Of a stretch of 6,268 nt of DNA, positions 1 to 5,318 are shown piece by piece. Both the position numbers and the translations under genes were made by a program. The stretch is taken from assembly GCA_017396725.1 (NCBI GenBank), contig JAFQLA010000174.1, forward strand, positions 1 to 6,268, read 5' to 3'. The DNA is from Oscillospiraceae bacterium (lineage in GTDB: Bacteria > Bacillota_A > Clostridia > Oscillospirales > Oscillospiraceae). How positions within the stretch are numbered: the stretch's first letter is position 1; each line of letters opens with the position of its first letter. The notes under the pieces were generated by a model that did not search any database, had not been told where the DNA came from, and was given only the letters and a program-made list of their open reading frames with translations.

Positions 1-61
1 GATACTCCTCCACCGCCTGATGATAAAGCGCGTAACGCGCGTCGTACACTTTCTTATCCAT
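1..61 (-). CDS. Start of a probable polyprenyl (farnesyl/geranylgeranyl) diphosphate synthase, cut by the window edge
   Basis: Only the first 20 codons are inside the window, reading MDKKVYDARYALYHQAVEEY on the minus strand. The ATG lies two bases after the xseB stop (TGA-GC-ATG), with a GAGGA ribosome binding site six bases upstream inside the end of xseB, so this is a real, probably coupled gene start. The fragment is too short to identify by motif: the aspartate-rich prenyl-synthase motifs would lie outside. The name rests on the usual Firmicutes order xseA-xseB-ispA, plus an N-terminus that looks like the first helix of such enzymes. If correct, the cytoplasmic enzyme condenses isopentenyl diphosphate with allylic diphosphates to make isoprenoid precursors. 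Existence of the gene is likely; the function is inferred from context. Confidence 0.6.
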   Translation of the reverse strand, partial: MDKKVYDARYALYHQAVEEY

Positions 62-63
62 GC

Positions 64-291
64 TCATTCCTCAACCAAAAAATCACTTTCCACAGGCGCG
101 CCGTCTGCGCCCTTGGAGAGCTTGACCACTTTCTGCTCTGCCTCATCCAGAAGCTTACTGCACTCTCCCACCAGCTTGGTGCCTTCTTCAAACAGAAGAA
201 GAGAGTCAGAGAGCTGCGCGTCGCCTTTTTCCAAAAGGCTCACGATCTCTTCCAGACGGGCGATTTTCTGTTCAAATGTCATATTTTCCAT
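64..291 (-). CDS. xseB: Exodeoxyribonuclease VII small subunit XseB
   Basis: A 75-residue protein, the normal size for this subunit. It starts MENMTFEQKIARLEEIVSLL, the family signature helix (F-E-x-x-hydrophobic-x-R-L-E-E-I-V), followed by a short turn with EKGDAQLSDSLLLFEEG and a second long helix (about residues 36-60) with charged heptads. XseB pairs with XseA to form exonuclease VII, a cytoplasmic enzyme that degrades single-stranded DNA from both ends without needing metal ions and takes part in repair. The frame stays open 20 codons further upstream, but the ATG at 291 is chosen because it has GAGGAG six bases before it and matches the family N-terminus; the longer version would run into xseA. 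It lies 10 bases after the xseA stop, so the two subunits are made together. The acidic C-terminal tail after residue 60 is variable in the family. Confidence 0.95.
   Translation of the reverse strand: MENMTFEQKIARLEEIVSLLEKGDAQLSDSLLLFEEGTKLVGECSKLLDEAEQKVVKLSKGADGAPVESDFLVEE
68..72 (-). promoter_or_regulatory. Ribosome binding site of the partial ispA-like gene
   Basis: GAGGA on the minus strand, six bases before the ATG at 61. It lies inside the last codons of xseB, so initiation is probably coupled to xseB translation. Confidence 0.6.
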
Positions 292-297
292 AGTTAT

Positions 298-303
298 CTC
301 CTC
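298..303 (-). promoter_or_regulatory. Ribosome binding site of xseB
   Basis: GAGGAG on the minus strand, six bases before the ATG at 291 and overlapping the xseA stop codon (302-304). It decides the xseB start against the longer open frame beginning at 351, and suggests translational coupling with xseA. Confidence 0.8.
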
Positions 304-1510
304 ATTCCGTGCGGATGTCATCCACCGTGCAGCGCAGCTCGCCTGTGCCAAGGGTGATATCCACCGTTTCTCCCATCACGGCATCCTGTGCCGACTTCAG
401 AATTTCGCCATTAGCCTTGCGGGCCACGGCATAGCCGCGCCCCAGCACCTTCAAGGGGCTCAGGGCATCCAGCGACGCGGTCAGGCGGACAAAGCTCTCG
501 CGATAGCCTCCAAGGGTCCGCTCCGCGGCGGAGGCCAGTCGGTTTTGGGTGTAATCGAGCAAAATGCGCTTATCCTGAATAAATGCCATGGGCTCCCGCA
601 GCGCCCGCTTTTGCGCAAGGGCGGCAACGGTATCGCTCAGCTTCGCAAGTTTTCCCTCTTCGGCGCGGAGCATCCGCTCTCTTGCCGCGGCAAGGTTCTT
701 TTTCAGCTCCGTCATATCCGGCACCGCGATCTCCGCGGCGTTGGAAGGCGTGGAGGCCCGGGCATCGGCCACAAAGTCGGAAATAGTCACATCCGGCTCA
801 TGGCCCACGGCAGAGATCACAGGGATCCGGGAATCGTAAATCGCGCGGGCTACCCGCTCATCGTTAAAGGCCCAGAGATCTTCAATAGATCCGCCTCCGC
901 GGCCCGTGATGATCACGTCCGCCAGCGCGTGGCGGTTGGCGTAACGGATAGCGCCCACGATCTCAGGCGGCGCTTCCACGCCCTGCACCCGCACAGGCAG
1001 CAGCAGCACCTTGGCAATGGGATAGCGGCGGCGCAGGATGCGGATCATATCGTGTACCGCAGCGCCTGCGGAGGATGTAATGATAGCAATGCGCTCCGGG
1101 AACATAGGCAGCGGCTTTTTGTGGGCGGAATCGAAAAGGCCCTCGGCATGGAGCTTGGCTTTGAGCTGCTCAAAGGCAACATAGAGATCACCCACACCGT
1201 CCGGCGTCATCTCCGTGCAGTAAAGCTGATAGGCCCCGTCCCGCGGGAACACGCTGATGCGGCCGTGAGCAATGACCTTCATGCCGTTTTCCGGGCGGAA
1301 TCGCAGCTTCATAGCCGAGCCTTTGAACATCACGCAGCGAAGCGCCCCCTCGGCATCCTTCAAAGTGAAATAGTGGTGCCCCGAAGGATAGACCTTGTAG
1401 TTGGATATCTCACCGCGGATATAAATATGATTGAGATCCGGGATCCCTTCCAGAAGATCCTTGATAAGGAGGTTTACCTGAGAAACCTCAAAAACGGTTC
1501 TCTCTTCCAT
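302..1510 (-). CDS. xseA: Exodeoxyribonuclease VII large subunit XseA
   Basis: A 402-residue catalytic subunit of exonuclease VII. Residues about 6-105 form the N-terminal OB-fold DNA-binding domain (SQVNLLIKDLLE, then IYIRGEISNYKVYPSGHHYF). The catalytic domain follows: IAIITSSAGAAVHDMIRIL at 141-159, ITGRGGGSIEDLWAFNDE at 201-218, VISAVGHEPDVTISDFVADA at 231-250 and STPSNAAE at 253-260. These are the most conserved blocks of the family and all look intact. A charged helical region at 266-345 is the coiled coil that binds XseB, and the C-terminus has the conserved SPLKVLGRGYAV (351-362). It is somewhat shorter than the roughly 450-residue E. coli and B. subtilis proteins, and the shortening appears to be in the helical region. 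The ATG at 1510 has AGGTG six bases upstream. It follows nusB after 74 bases that contain a strong hairpin, so its transcript level may be set partly by readthrough. Confidence 0.97.
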   Translation of the reverse strand: MEERTVFEVSQVNLLIKDLLEGIPDLNHIYIRGEISNYKVYPSGHHYFTLKDAEGALRCVMFKGSAMKLRFRPENGMKVIAHGRISVFPRDGAYQLYCTEMTPDGVGDLYVAFEQLKAKLHAEGLFDSAHKKPLPMFPERIAIITSSAGAAVHDMIRILRRRYPIAKVLLLPVRVQGVEAPPEIVGAIRYANRHALADVIITGRGGGSIEDLWAFNDERVARAIYDSRIPVISAVGHEPDVTISDFVADARASTPSNAAEIAVPDMTELKKNLAAARERMLRAEEGKLAKLSDTVAALAQKRALREPMAFIQDKRILLDYTQNRLASAAERTLGGYRESFVRLTASLDALSPLKVLGRGYAVARKANGEILKSAQDAVMGETVDITLGTGELRCTVDDIRTE

Positions 1511-1532
1511 ACAACACCTGCTTTTCTATGCG

Positions 1533-1576
1533 AAAAGGCAGAGCGACACGCGGCAAATCCTGCCATCGCTCTGCCT
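1533..1576 (-). terminator. Hairpin with short U-run between nusB and xseA (possible weak terminator or attenuator)
   Basis: An 11-base perfect inverted repeat, AGGCAGAGCGA at 1536-1546 against TCGCTCTGCCT at 1566-1576, encloses 19 bases that hold a further 4-base pairing (GGCA 1552-1555 with TGCC 1561-1564). Read on the minus strand, the stem is followed by TTT and then CG, so the run of U residues is only about four long. It begins just after the nusB stop at 1585. No T-run follows the stem on the plus strand, so it is oriented for the nusB transcript. The short U-run suggests a partial terminator or a processing/stabilising stem rather than a full stop, because xseA needs the same transcript unless it has its own promoter, which I did not find. 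Confidence 0.6.
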
Positions 1577-1584
1577 GTATCGGA

Positions 1585-2034
1585 TTATTCCGCAGCCTCG
1601 CTGCGCACGAACTTACCGAGAATACCGTTGATAAACTTCACGGTCTCCTCCGTTTCGTATTTCTTGGCGATCTCCACCGCTTCGTTGATGGCAACGCCGT
1701 TGGGGATATCGGGCATATACAGGATCTCATACATGGCAACGCGCATGATAGCGGAGGCCACGAGAGAGATGCGGGAGAAGCTCCAGCCTACAGCGTACTT
1801 TTCAATGTAGCTGTCCAGCTCGGCGGCGTGCTCGTCCACCCCGCTGACAAGGGTGCGGATGTAGCGGGCCTGCTTTTCGTTGGGAGCAGACTGATAGAGT
1901 TCATCCTCTTCAGCAAGGGCGGCGAACCCTTCTTCGCTCAGGCGCTGATCCAGAAGATCGGCAACAGTGAGCTCGCTGAAGCTCAGTTCATAAGAGAGAT
2001 GGACCGCGATCTCACGCGCTGTATTACGAATCAT
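1585..2034 (-). CDS. nusB: Transcription antitermination factor NusB
   Basis: A 149-residue all-helical cytoplasmic RNA-binding protein. With NusE (ribosomal protein S10) it binds the boxA RNA element and helps RNA polymerase read through rRNA operons. The N-terminus has the family helix (TAREIAVHLSYELSFSE, 5-21). The C-terminal half is highly typical: GWSFSRISLVASAIMRVAMY at 83-102, EILYMPDIPNGVAINEAVEI at 103-122 and KFINGILGKFVR at 133-144. Length is close to the family norm. The ATG at 2034 is preceded by AAAGGA at a rather long spacing of 10 bases. It sits 30 bases downstream of asp23, the usual Firmicutes neighbour, and is presumably transcribed from the promoter ahead of asp23. The N-terminal part carries a short acidic insertion (about residues 34-48, EEGFAALAEEDELYQ), which is variable in the family. 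Confidence 0.96.
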   Translation of the reverse strand: MIRNTAREIAVHLSYELSFSELTVADLLDQRLSEEGFAALAEEDELYQSAPNEKQARYIRTLVSGVDEHAAELDSYIEKYAVGWSFSRISLVASAIMRVAMYEILYMPDIPNGVAINEAVEIAKKYETEETVKFINGILGKFVRSEAAE

Positions 2035-2064
2035 AGTGCAATCGTCCTTTTCCCAGAATGTGGC

Positions 2065-2430
2065 TTATTCGAAGCTGATGCCGCCAACATGAACATTGAC
2101 TGCGCCCACTTCAATACCGGTCAGCGCTTCGAGAGAATTCTTCACACCGACCTGCACCTTTTCGGCAACATCCATGATCTCAAAACCGTAACGAACAATA
2201 ATATAAAGATCCACCACGATATTTTCAGCGCCCATGTCCAGCTTAACGCCCTTGATGACATTCTTCTTGCTGACAAGTTCGGTAACATTGGCGCCCAGAT
2301 TGGAAGCCATACCGCTGACGCCTTCCACATCCTTTACAGCGCTCACTGCGATAGCAGCCACAACATCTTCAGAGATGTTTACGCTGCCGTTTTCTTCCGC
2401 GCGGATCAGATAAGCCTTATTTTCACCCAT
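2065..2430 (-). CDS. Asp23/Gls24 (YqhY-type) family envelope stress protein
   Basis: A 121-residue protein of the Asp23/Gls24 family (DUF322). Typical features are the N-terminal beta strand and helix GSVNISEDVVAAIAVSAVKD (15-34) and the EGVSGM motif (36-41), then KGVKLDMGAENIVVDLYIIV (60-79), then YGFEIMDVAEKVQVGVKNSL (81-100) and an EVGAVNVHVGGI end (107-118). The adjacent position to nusB marks it as the YqhY-type member. In Bacillus, YqhY is encoded with the acetyl-CoA carboxylase genes accBC and has been linked to control of that enzyme; accBC is not here. There is no signal peptide or membrane helix. The open frame begins 14 codons earlier at 2472, but the ATG at 2430 has a good AAGGAG and gives the family N-terminus; the longer frame would overlap the predicted transcription start. 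Family assignment is secure; the exact role is not known. Confidence 0.92.
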   Translation of the reverse strand: MGENKAYLIRAEENGSVNISEDVVAAIAVSAVKDVEGVSGMASNLGANVTELVSKKNVIKGVKLDMGAENIVVDLYIIVRYGFEIMDVAEKVQVGVKNSLEALTGIEVGAVNVHVGGISFE

Positions 2431-2439
2431 AATGCTGAT

Positions 2440-2445
2440 CTCCTT
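2440..2445 (-). promoter_or_regulatory. Ribosome binding site of the asp23-family gene
   Basis: AAGGAG on the minus strand, nine bases before the ATG at 2430. It decides this start over the upstream in-frame ATG at 2472, which has no comparable site and lies at the predicted transcript start. Confidence 0.8.
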
Positions 2446-2476
2446 AAAAGCATACCAAAGGTAGTTTATCATAGGT

Positions 2477-2505
2477 ATTGTAACATCCTCCGCGCAAAAT
2501 TACAA
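2477..2505 (-). promoter_or_regulatory. Housekeeping (sigma-A type) promoter for asp23-nusB-xseAB
   Basis: On the minus strand, TTGTAA (2505-2500) and TACAAT (2482-2477) are separated by exactly 17 bases. A TG one base before the -10 box (TGTTACAAT) makes it an extended -10. This matches the consensus TTGACA-N17-TATAAT at four of six and five of six positions. It starts three bases after the spoIIIAH stop and would give a leader of about 40 bases before asp23. It lets the housekeeping genes be expressed in vegetative cells although they lie downstream of a sporulation operon. Prediction from sequence only; no operator or terminator was recognised in the same gap. Confidence 0.75.
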
Positions 2506-2507
2506 CA

Positions 2508-3050
2508 CTAATTTGTTTCCATGATCTTGATCTGATCTGCCGCGTACCCCGTTTCCGTGATAACGATATCGGTAATGCGGGCGACATCGGTATCGGTGAG
2601 GCCGTCTTCATCCGCGGAAACCACCACACTGATGCTCTCCTCCGACATAAAGGCCACACAATCGCTGTACCCCTTCGCCGTCACCAGGTTTTCGATCTGC
2701 GCTTCGCTGAGCGTGTAGGACGCCATGACCTGCATCGATGCCACCGCCTCATCCAGAACGCTCTGGTCCGCGTTCTCTTCTGCCGCTGCCTCCTGCAAAA
2801 GAGCAAGAGCGCTGTCCCGCGCCTGCTGGCGGGTGAGCCGCGCGGTGGCGAAATAATCCCCCTCGGTTTCGTAAATCGCTGCCTCGTCGCTGTTTTCCGT
2901 CACTTCATCGCTGACCAGTACCGATTCCCCCAGCACCTTCCCTTCCGTTTGAGCCACATTATCGGCATAGCGCCAGTTGAGATATACCGCCGCGCACACC
3001 AGCACCAATACCAAAGATACCACTGCGTTTCTTTTCCACACCTGCTTCAT
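2508..3050 (-). CDS. spoIIIAH: Stage III sporulation protein AH
   Basis: A 180-residue single-pass membrane protein. The N-terminus is basic (MKQVWKRN), followed by a membrane helix (about 9-25) ending in AVYLNWRYAD, a hallmark of SpoIIIAH. An acidic linker (40-65) leads to the C-terminal ring-forming domain (YscJ/FliF-like) with DYFATARLTRQQARDSALAL at 65-84 and LSEAQIENLVTAKGYSDCVA at 114-133. The protein sits in the mother-cell membrane; its outer domain binds forespore SpoIIQ to form the intercellular channel needed for late forespore gene expression. An in-frame ATG six codons upstream (3068) is possible, but the ATG at 3050 has GGAGG six bases before it and fits the family start better. 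It is shorter than the roughly 218-residue B. subtilis protein. It is the last spo gene, 22 bases after spoIIIAG, and I see no terminator after it. Confidence 0.93.
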   Translation of the reverse strand: MKQVWKRNAVVSLVLVLVCAAVYLNWRYADNVAQTEGKVLGESVLVSDEVTENSDEAAIYETEGDYFATARLTRQQARDSALALLQEAAAEENADQSVLDEAVASMQVMASYTLSEAQIENLVTAKGYSDCVAFMSEESISVVVSADEDGLTDTDVARITDIVITETGYAADQIKIMETN

Positions 3051-3056
3051 TTTCTT

Positions 3057-3061
3057 CCTCC
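3057..3061 (-). promoter_or_regulatory. Ribosome binding site of spoIIIAH
   Basis: GGAGG on the minus strand, six bases before the ATG at 3050. It favours this start over the ATG at 3068, whose upstream sequence (AAGGG, seven bases away) is a weaker match. The site would lie inside the coding sequence if 3068 were used. Confidence 0.75.
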
Positions 3062-3072
3062 GTCCCATAAAA

Positions 3073-3576
3073 TCACCCTTTGACTACCGAAATTTTTTCC
3101 GCTCCCAATCCTGTCAGCGCGCTGACCGCTTCTGTAAGCGCAAGCTTCACCTGCGGATCGCTTCCGCCTTCGCACACGATCAGCGCCCCGCGGTAAACGG
3201 GGTAAATGCTTTTTGTCACTACCACTTCCTCCCCGCCGCTGCCCTTGGAGAGCACCACGCAGGTCTCGCTGCGGTCATATTCCTCCGGCGATGCGGCAGC
3301 GCCGCTGTAGGACAGACTCTGCTCCCGGGCAAGGAGCTGCTCGCTGCCCGCTTCCACCGTCAGCATCAGCTGCAGCTCACCCGCTCCTTCAATTTCAGAA
3401 AGGATCTTTTCCATCCGCTCCTCCGTCTCGGCAAGAGATTCCTCTATGGCGGGCGTCTTTTCCTTTTCTTTTGTTTCTCCCGCAGGCCAGCACAAAAGCA
3501 ATATCCCGATCAAAATCACCACAGCCGCGTATTTATACTTTTTCAGGATCAGCGCGTATTTTCCCCGTTTCATCAT
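3073..3576 (-). CDS. spoIIIAG: Stage III sporulation protein AG
   Basis: A 167-residue single-pass membrane protein. A basic N-terminus (KRGKYALILKKYKY) precedes a membrane helix at about 17-31. A charged Lys/Glu-rich linker with coiled-coil character (33-64) follows. The ring-building domain has the conserved tract SIYPVYRGALIVCEGG (123-138) and then DPQVKLALTEAVSALTGLGA (140-159) ending in EKISVV. SpoIIIAG forms a large ring in the SpoIIIA-SpoIIQ channel on the mother-cell side. The start is taken as the ATG at 3576, which overlaps the spoIIIAF stop as ATGA and has GGAG six bases upstream; the frame extends to a TTG at 3588, which is less likely. It is shorter than the B. subtilis protein (about 229 residues), mainly in the linker and outer domain. 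Its ring domain has a serine/glycine-rich loop (91-96, 109-115) in the usual insertion place. Confidence 0.92.
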   Translation of the reverse strand: MMKRGKYALILKKYKYAAVVILIGILLLCWPAGETKEKEKTPAIEESLAETEERMEKILSEIEGAGELQLMLTVEAGSEQLLAREQSLSYSGAAASPEEYDRSETCVVLSKGSGGEEVVVTKSIYPVYRGALIVCEGGSDPQVKLALTEAVSALTGLGAEKISVVKG

Positions 3577-4046
3577 TCCTCGCTCCAATGCTGTTTTTCC
3601 TTTGGGATCCCCAGCGTCTCTTCGATCCAGTTCTCCAGTTCAGCGCTGTACTCTCCCGCAAGATAGACCTCGTTGGGAAGCACGGCGCCATTTTCCATTA
3701 CCGCCGTTTCCACCTGCACCGAAAGAGAAAGATGGAGGCTTTGGGCTTTGTCCCATATATATGCCTGCGTCCGCTGGGCTATGCCTTGCGCGAAAGCCGT
3801 TTCATTCTCTTCTTCAAATTCCGCTCTGCGCTCTTCGATCTCCAGCCGATAATCCTCCATATTCAGGGTAATGTCCTCCCGGTCCCATTGGCCAAAGGGC
3901 CCCAGCGCCACAAGAATAAAAATCAATCCCCCTGCCGATTGCGCTATGCGGCGATAGCTTCCCCGGGGCACAAGCGAGGTGATCACCGAAACCAAAAGAG
4001 AGGAAAGCACTATGCTTTTCAGCCAATCGCCTGCCCATTGCATCAT
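3573..4046 (-). CDS. spoIIIAF: Stage III sporulation protein AF
   Basis: A 157-residue protein with two closely spaced N-terminal membrane helices (about 11-27 and 36-52, the second in SAGGLIFILVALGPF) followed by a charged soluble domain. The opening WAGDWLKSIVLSSLLVSVI (4-22) is the family signature: W-x-x-x-hydrophobic and a small-residue helix. The soluble part has a Glu/Arg-rich helix (66-95, RLEIEERRAEFEEENETAF) and a beta-rich end (LSLSVQVETAV), consistent with the ring-building fold reported for SpoIIIAF. It belongs to the mother-cell-side SpoIIIA membrane complex. The ATG at 4046 overlaps the spoIIIAE stop by four bases (ATGA) with no good ribosome binding site of its own, so translation is probably coupled. 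A second ATG follows immediately and could also be used. The family is usually near 200 residues, so this is a short member. Confidence 0.9.
   Translation of the reverse strand: MMQWAGDWLKSIVLSSLLVSVITSLVPRGSYRRIAQSAGGLIFILVALGPFGQWDREDITLNMEDYRLEIEERRAEFEEENETAFAQGIAQRTQAYIWDKAQSLHLSLSVQVETAVMENGAVLPNEVYLAGEYSAELENWIEETLGIPKEKQHWSEE
3583..3586 (-). promoter_or_regulatory. Ribosome binding site of spoIIIAG
   Basis: GGAG on the minus strand, six bases ahead of the ATG at 3576 and inside the last codons of spoIIIAF. It supports the 3576 ATG over the TTG at 3588, which would place this site inside the gene. Confidence 0.6.
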
Positions 4047-5104
4047 ACCGTCACCGCCATCATGGAAAACACCACCGATACCATCACCAATACTGCCGCG
4101 CTGCCCACCATACCCAGCACCAGACCAAAGGCGCTGCCGATGCCGTCGATCAGCGTCACAAGCGAATGGCAGCCCAGCATGGATGCGGCAAAAGAGGCCA
4201 TTTTATAGAGAAGATATTCCACCGCGATCTCCAGAAAAGGCGCAAGGCACAGAGAAAGCACCGCCAATATTCCAAAGATCCCGATCATGTTTTTCAGCAT
4301 CCCTGCGCCGGTGAGCGCCGCTGCCGCCGCCTCCGAAATAATGCCGCCCACCACAGGCACCGCACCTGAGACCGCCATCTTAGCCATTTTGATGCTCAGG
4401 GAATCTGCCGATCCTGTCACGGCGCCGCCTACTGTAAGATAGGCGGTGAATAATGTAAGCATCACCGTCATGATCCAGCTCACCGCCTTTTTGATCCCCG
4501 CGGCGATCCCCGCCATCCGTCCTTGCCGCATCACCGCCTCCCCTGCAATAATACCCACATAAAGGTACACCATAGGCACAAGCAATGTTTCCGTCAAAGA
4601 CAACAAAATGTCGGCAAAAAATACCGTCAGCACCTGATGAAAAGAAGCAGTCCCCACCGCGCCCCCCGCAGCCGTCGCCGCGGCAAGGGTGGGCAGCAGC
4701 ACAGAGGAAAAGTCACTCAATTCACGGACCTTTTCCACTCCCACTCCCAGAAGCGCGGTCATATCTCCCGCCGCCACCGCTGTGACGGCAAGGGCCCCCA
4801 CCATAGCAGTGGTCTGCTCTGCCAGTTCTCCGCCCGCCGCGCTTTGCGCCAGCGCGCAGATCACGGCAATCAGCAATACCGCCGCAACGCCGCGGAACCG
4901 TTCCCGCAGCAACGCCACGGAGGTTTCTTTTGCTCTTTCAAATATCTCGCAGATCCCTGCAAACAGGTCATTTTCATTCTGAAAGGAAAGCCCTTCCATA
5001 ATCTCCGCATCCACCGCTTCCTCCAGCTCCTTTGGCAGCGACACCGCCTGTGCGGGAAGAGAAAGCAGCAAAAGAAAACAAAGTAACAGCAAGCTTTTTT
5101 TCAT
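4043..5104 (-). CDS. spoIIIAE: Stage III sporulation protein AE
   Basis: A 353-residue polytopic membrane protein. It starts with a clear signal peptide (MKKSLLLLCFLLLLSLPAQA, likely cut after residue 20). A short extracytoplasmic segment follows, then about seven or more hydrophobic segments (roughly 72-90, 98-118, 133-150, 158-190, 205-228, 243-265, 274-300, 325-350). Family blocks are evident: DFSSVLLPTLAAATAAGGAV (131-150) with TASFHQVL, and SGAVPVVGGIISEA (246-259). SpoIIIAE is an essential membrane component of the SpoIIIA-SpoIIQ channel in the mother-cell membrane around the forespore. The ATG at 5104 overlaps the stop of the upstream ORF as ATGA. No good ribosome binding site precedes it, so it depends on translation of that upstream frame, which here is a chimera. 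B. subtilis SpoIIIAE is about 399 residues; this one is complete but shorter. Confidence 0.95.
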   Translation of the reverse strand: MKKSLLLLCFLLLLSLPAQAVSLPKELEEAVDAEIMEGLSFQNENDLFAGICEIFERAKETSVALLRERFRGVAAVLLIAVICALAQSAAGGELAEQTTAMVGALAVTAVAAGDMTALLGVGVEKVRELSDFSSVLLPTLAAATAAGGAVGTASFHQVLTVFFADILLSLTETLLVPMVYLYVGIIAGEAVMRQGRMAGIAAGIKKAVSWIMTVMLTLFTAYLTVGGAVTGSADSLSIKMAKMAVSGAVPVVGGIISEAAAAALTGAGMLKNMIGIFGILAVLSLCLAPFLEIAVEYLLYKMASFAASMLGCHSLVTLIDGIGSAFGLVLGMVGSAAVLVMVSVVFSMMAVTV

Positions 5105-5318
5105 AAGTACGATACCAGCATTTCCACCACTTTTCCCAAAAGCGGCACCACCGCCCCGAATGCACAGACCGTGCCTGCCAGATGCAGAAGATACCCTGCC
5201 GCCTTTTCCCCCGCGTCCGCGCAGACAGCGCCCGCCGCCCCGGTGATGACAGAGATTCCCAGCACTTTTAAAAGCGGAGCCAGCAGCTCGCTTTCTATCC
5301 CTGCGCGCTCCGTAATAT
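5101..5318 (-). pseudogene. spoIIIAD: C-terminal fragment of spoIIIAD (N-terminal half missing)
   Basis: About 70 codons at the 3' end of the chimeric ORF correspond to the second half of SpoIIIAD, normally a roughly 130-residue protein with several membrane helices. Visible family features are APLLKVLGISVITGAAGAVC, then ADAGEKAAGYLLHLAG, then a final hydrophobic helix VVPLLGKVVEMLVSYL. The first membrane helices and the start codon are absent. An internal ATG at 5325 (MRYITERAG...) could in principle give a 74-residue product, but it lacks a recognisable ribosome binding site. The fragment keeps the normal ATGA junction with spoIIIAE, so its 3' context is native while its 5' context is foreign. 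SpoIIIAD normally acts with SpoIIIAB, AC and AE in the channel base; this remnant probably could not replace it. Confidence 0.75.

Noticed and set aside
28..40. Perfect GC-rich palindrome GCGCG-TAA-CGCGC
   Set aside because: It lies within codons 8-11 of the ispA-like gene, has no T-run after it, and is short enough to arise by chance in GC-rich coding sequence.
20..1810. Very long plus-strand open frame (596 codons)
   Set aside because: It runs antisense through xseB, xseA and nusB, all of which have clear family motifs and ribosome binding sites. The plus-strand translation has no recognisable domain and is a by-product of codon usage on the other strand.
1528..2511. Long plus-strand open frame (327 codons) opposite nusB and the asp23-family gene
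   Set aside because: It is antisense to two well-identified genes and their promoter region, and its His/Asn-rich translation shows no domain.
3577..3588. TTG start for spoIIIAG four codons upstream
   Set aside because: The ATG at 3576 has GGAG at six bases and keeps the ATGA overlap pattern seen at the neighbouring gene junctions.
3213..4208. Plus-strand frame of 331 codons opposite spoIIIAF and spoIIIAG
   Set aside because: The Pro/Arg/Ser-rich translation is typical of reverse-complement coding DNA, and the minus-strand genes explain the region.
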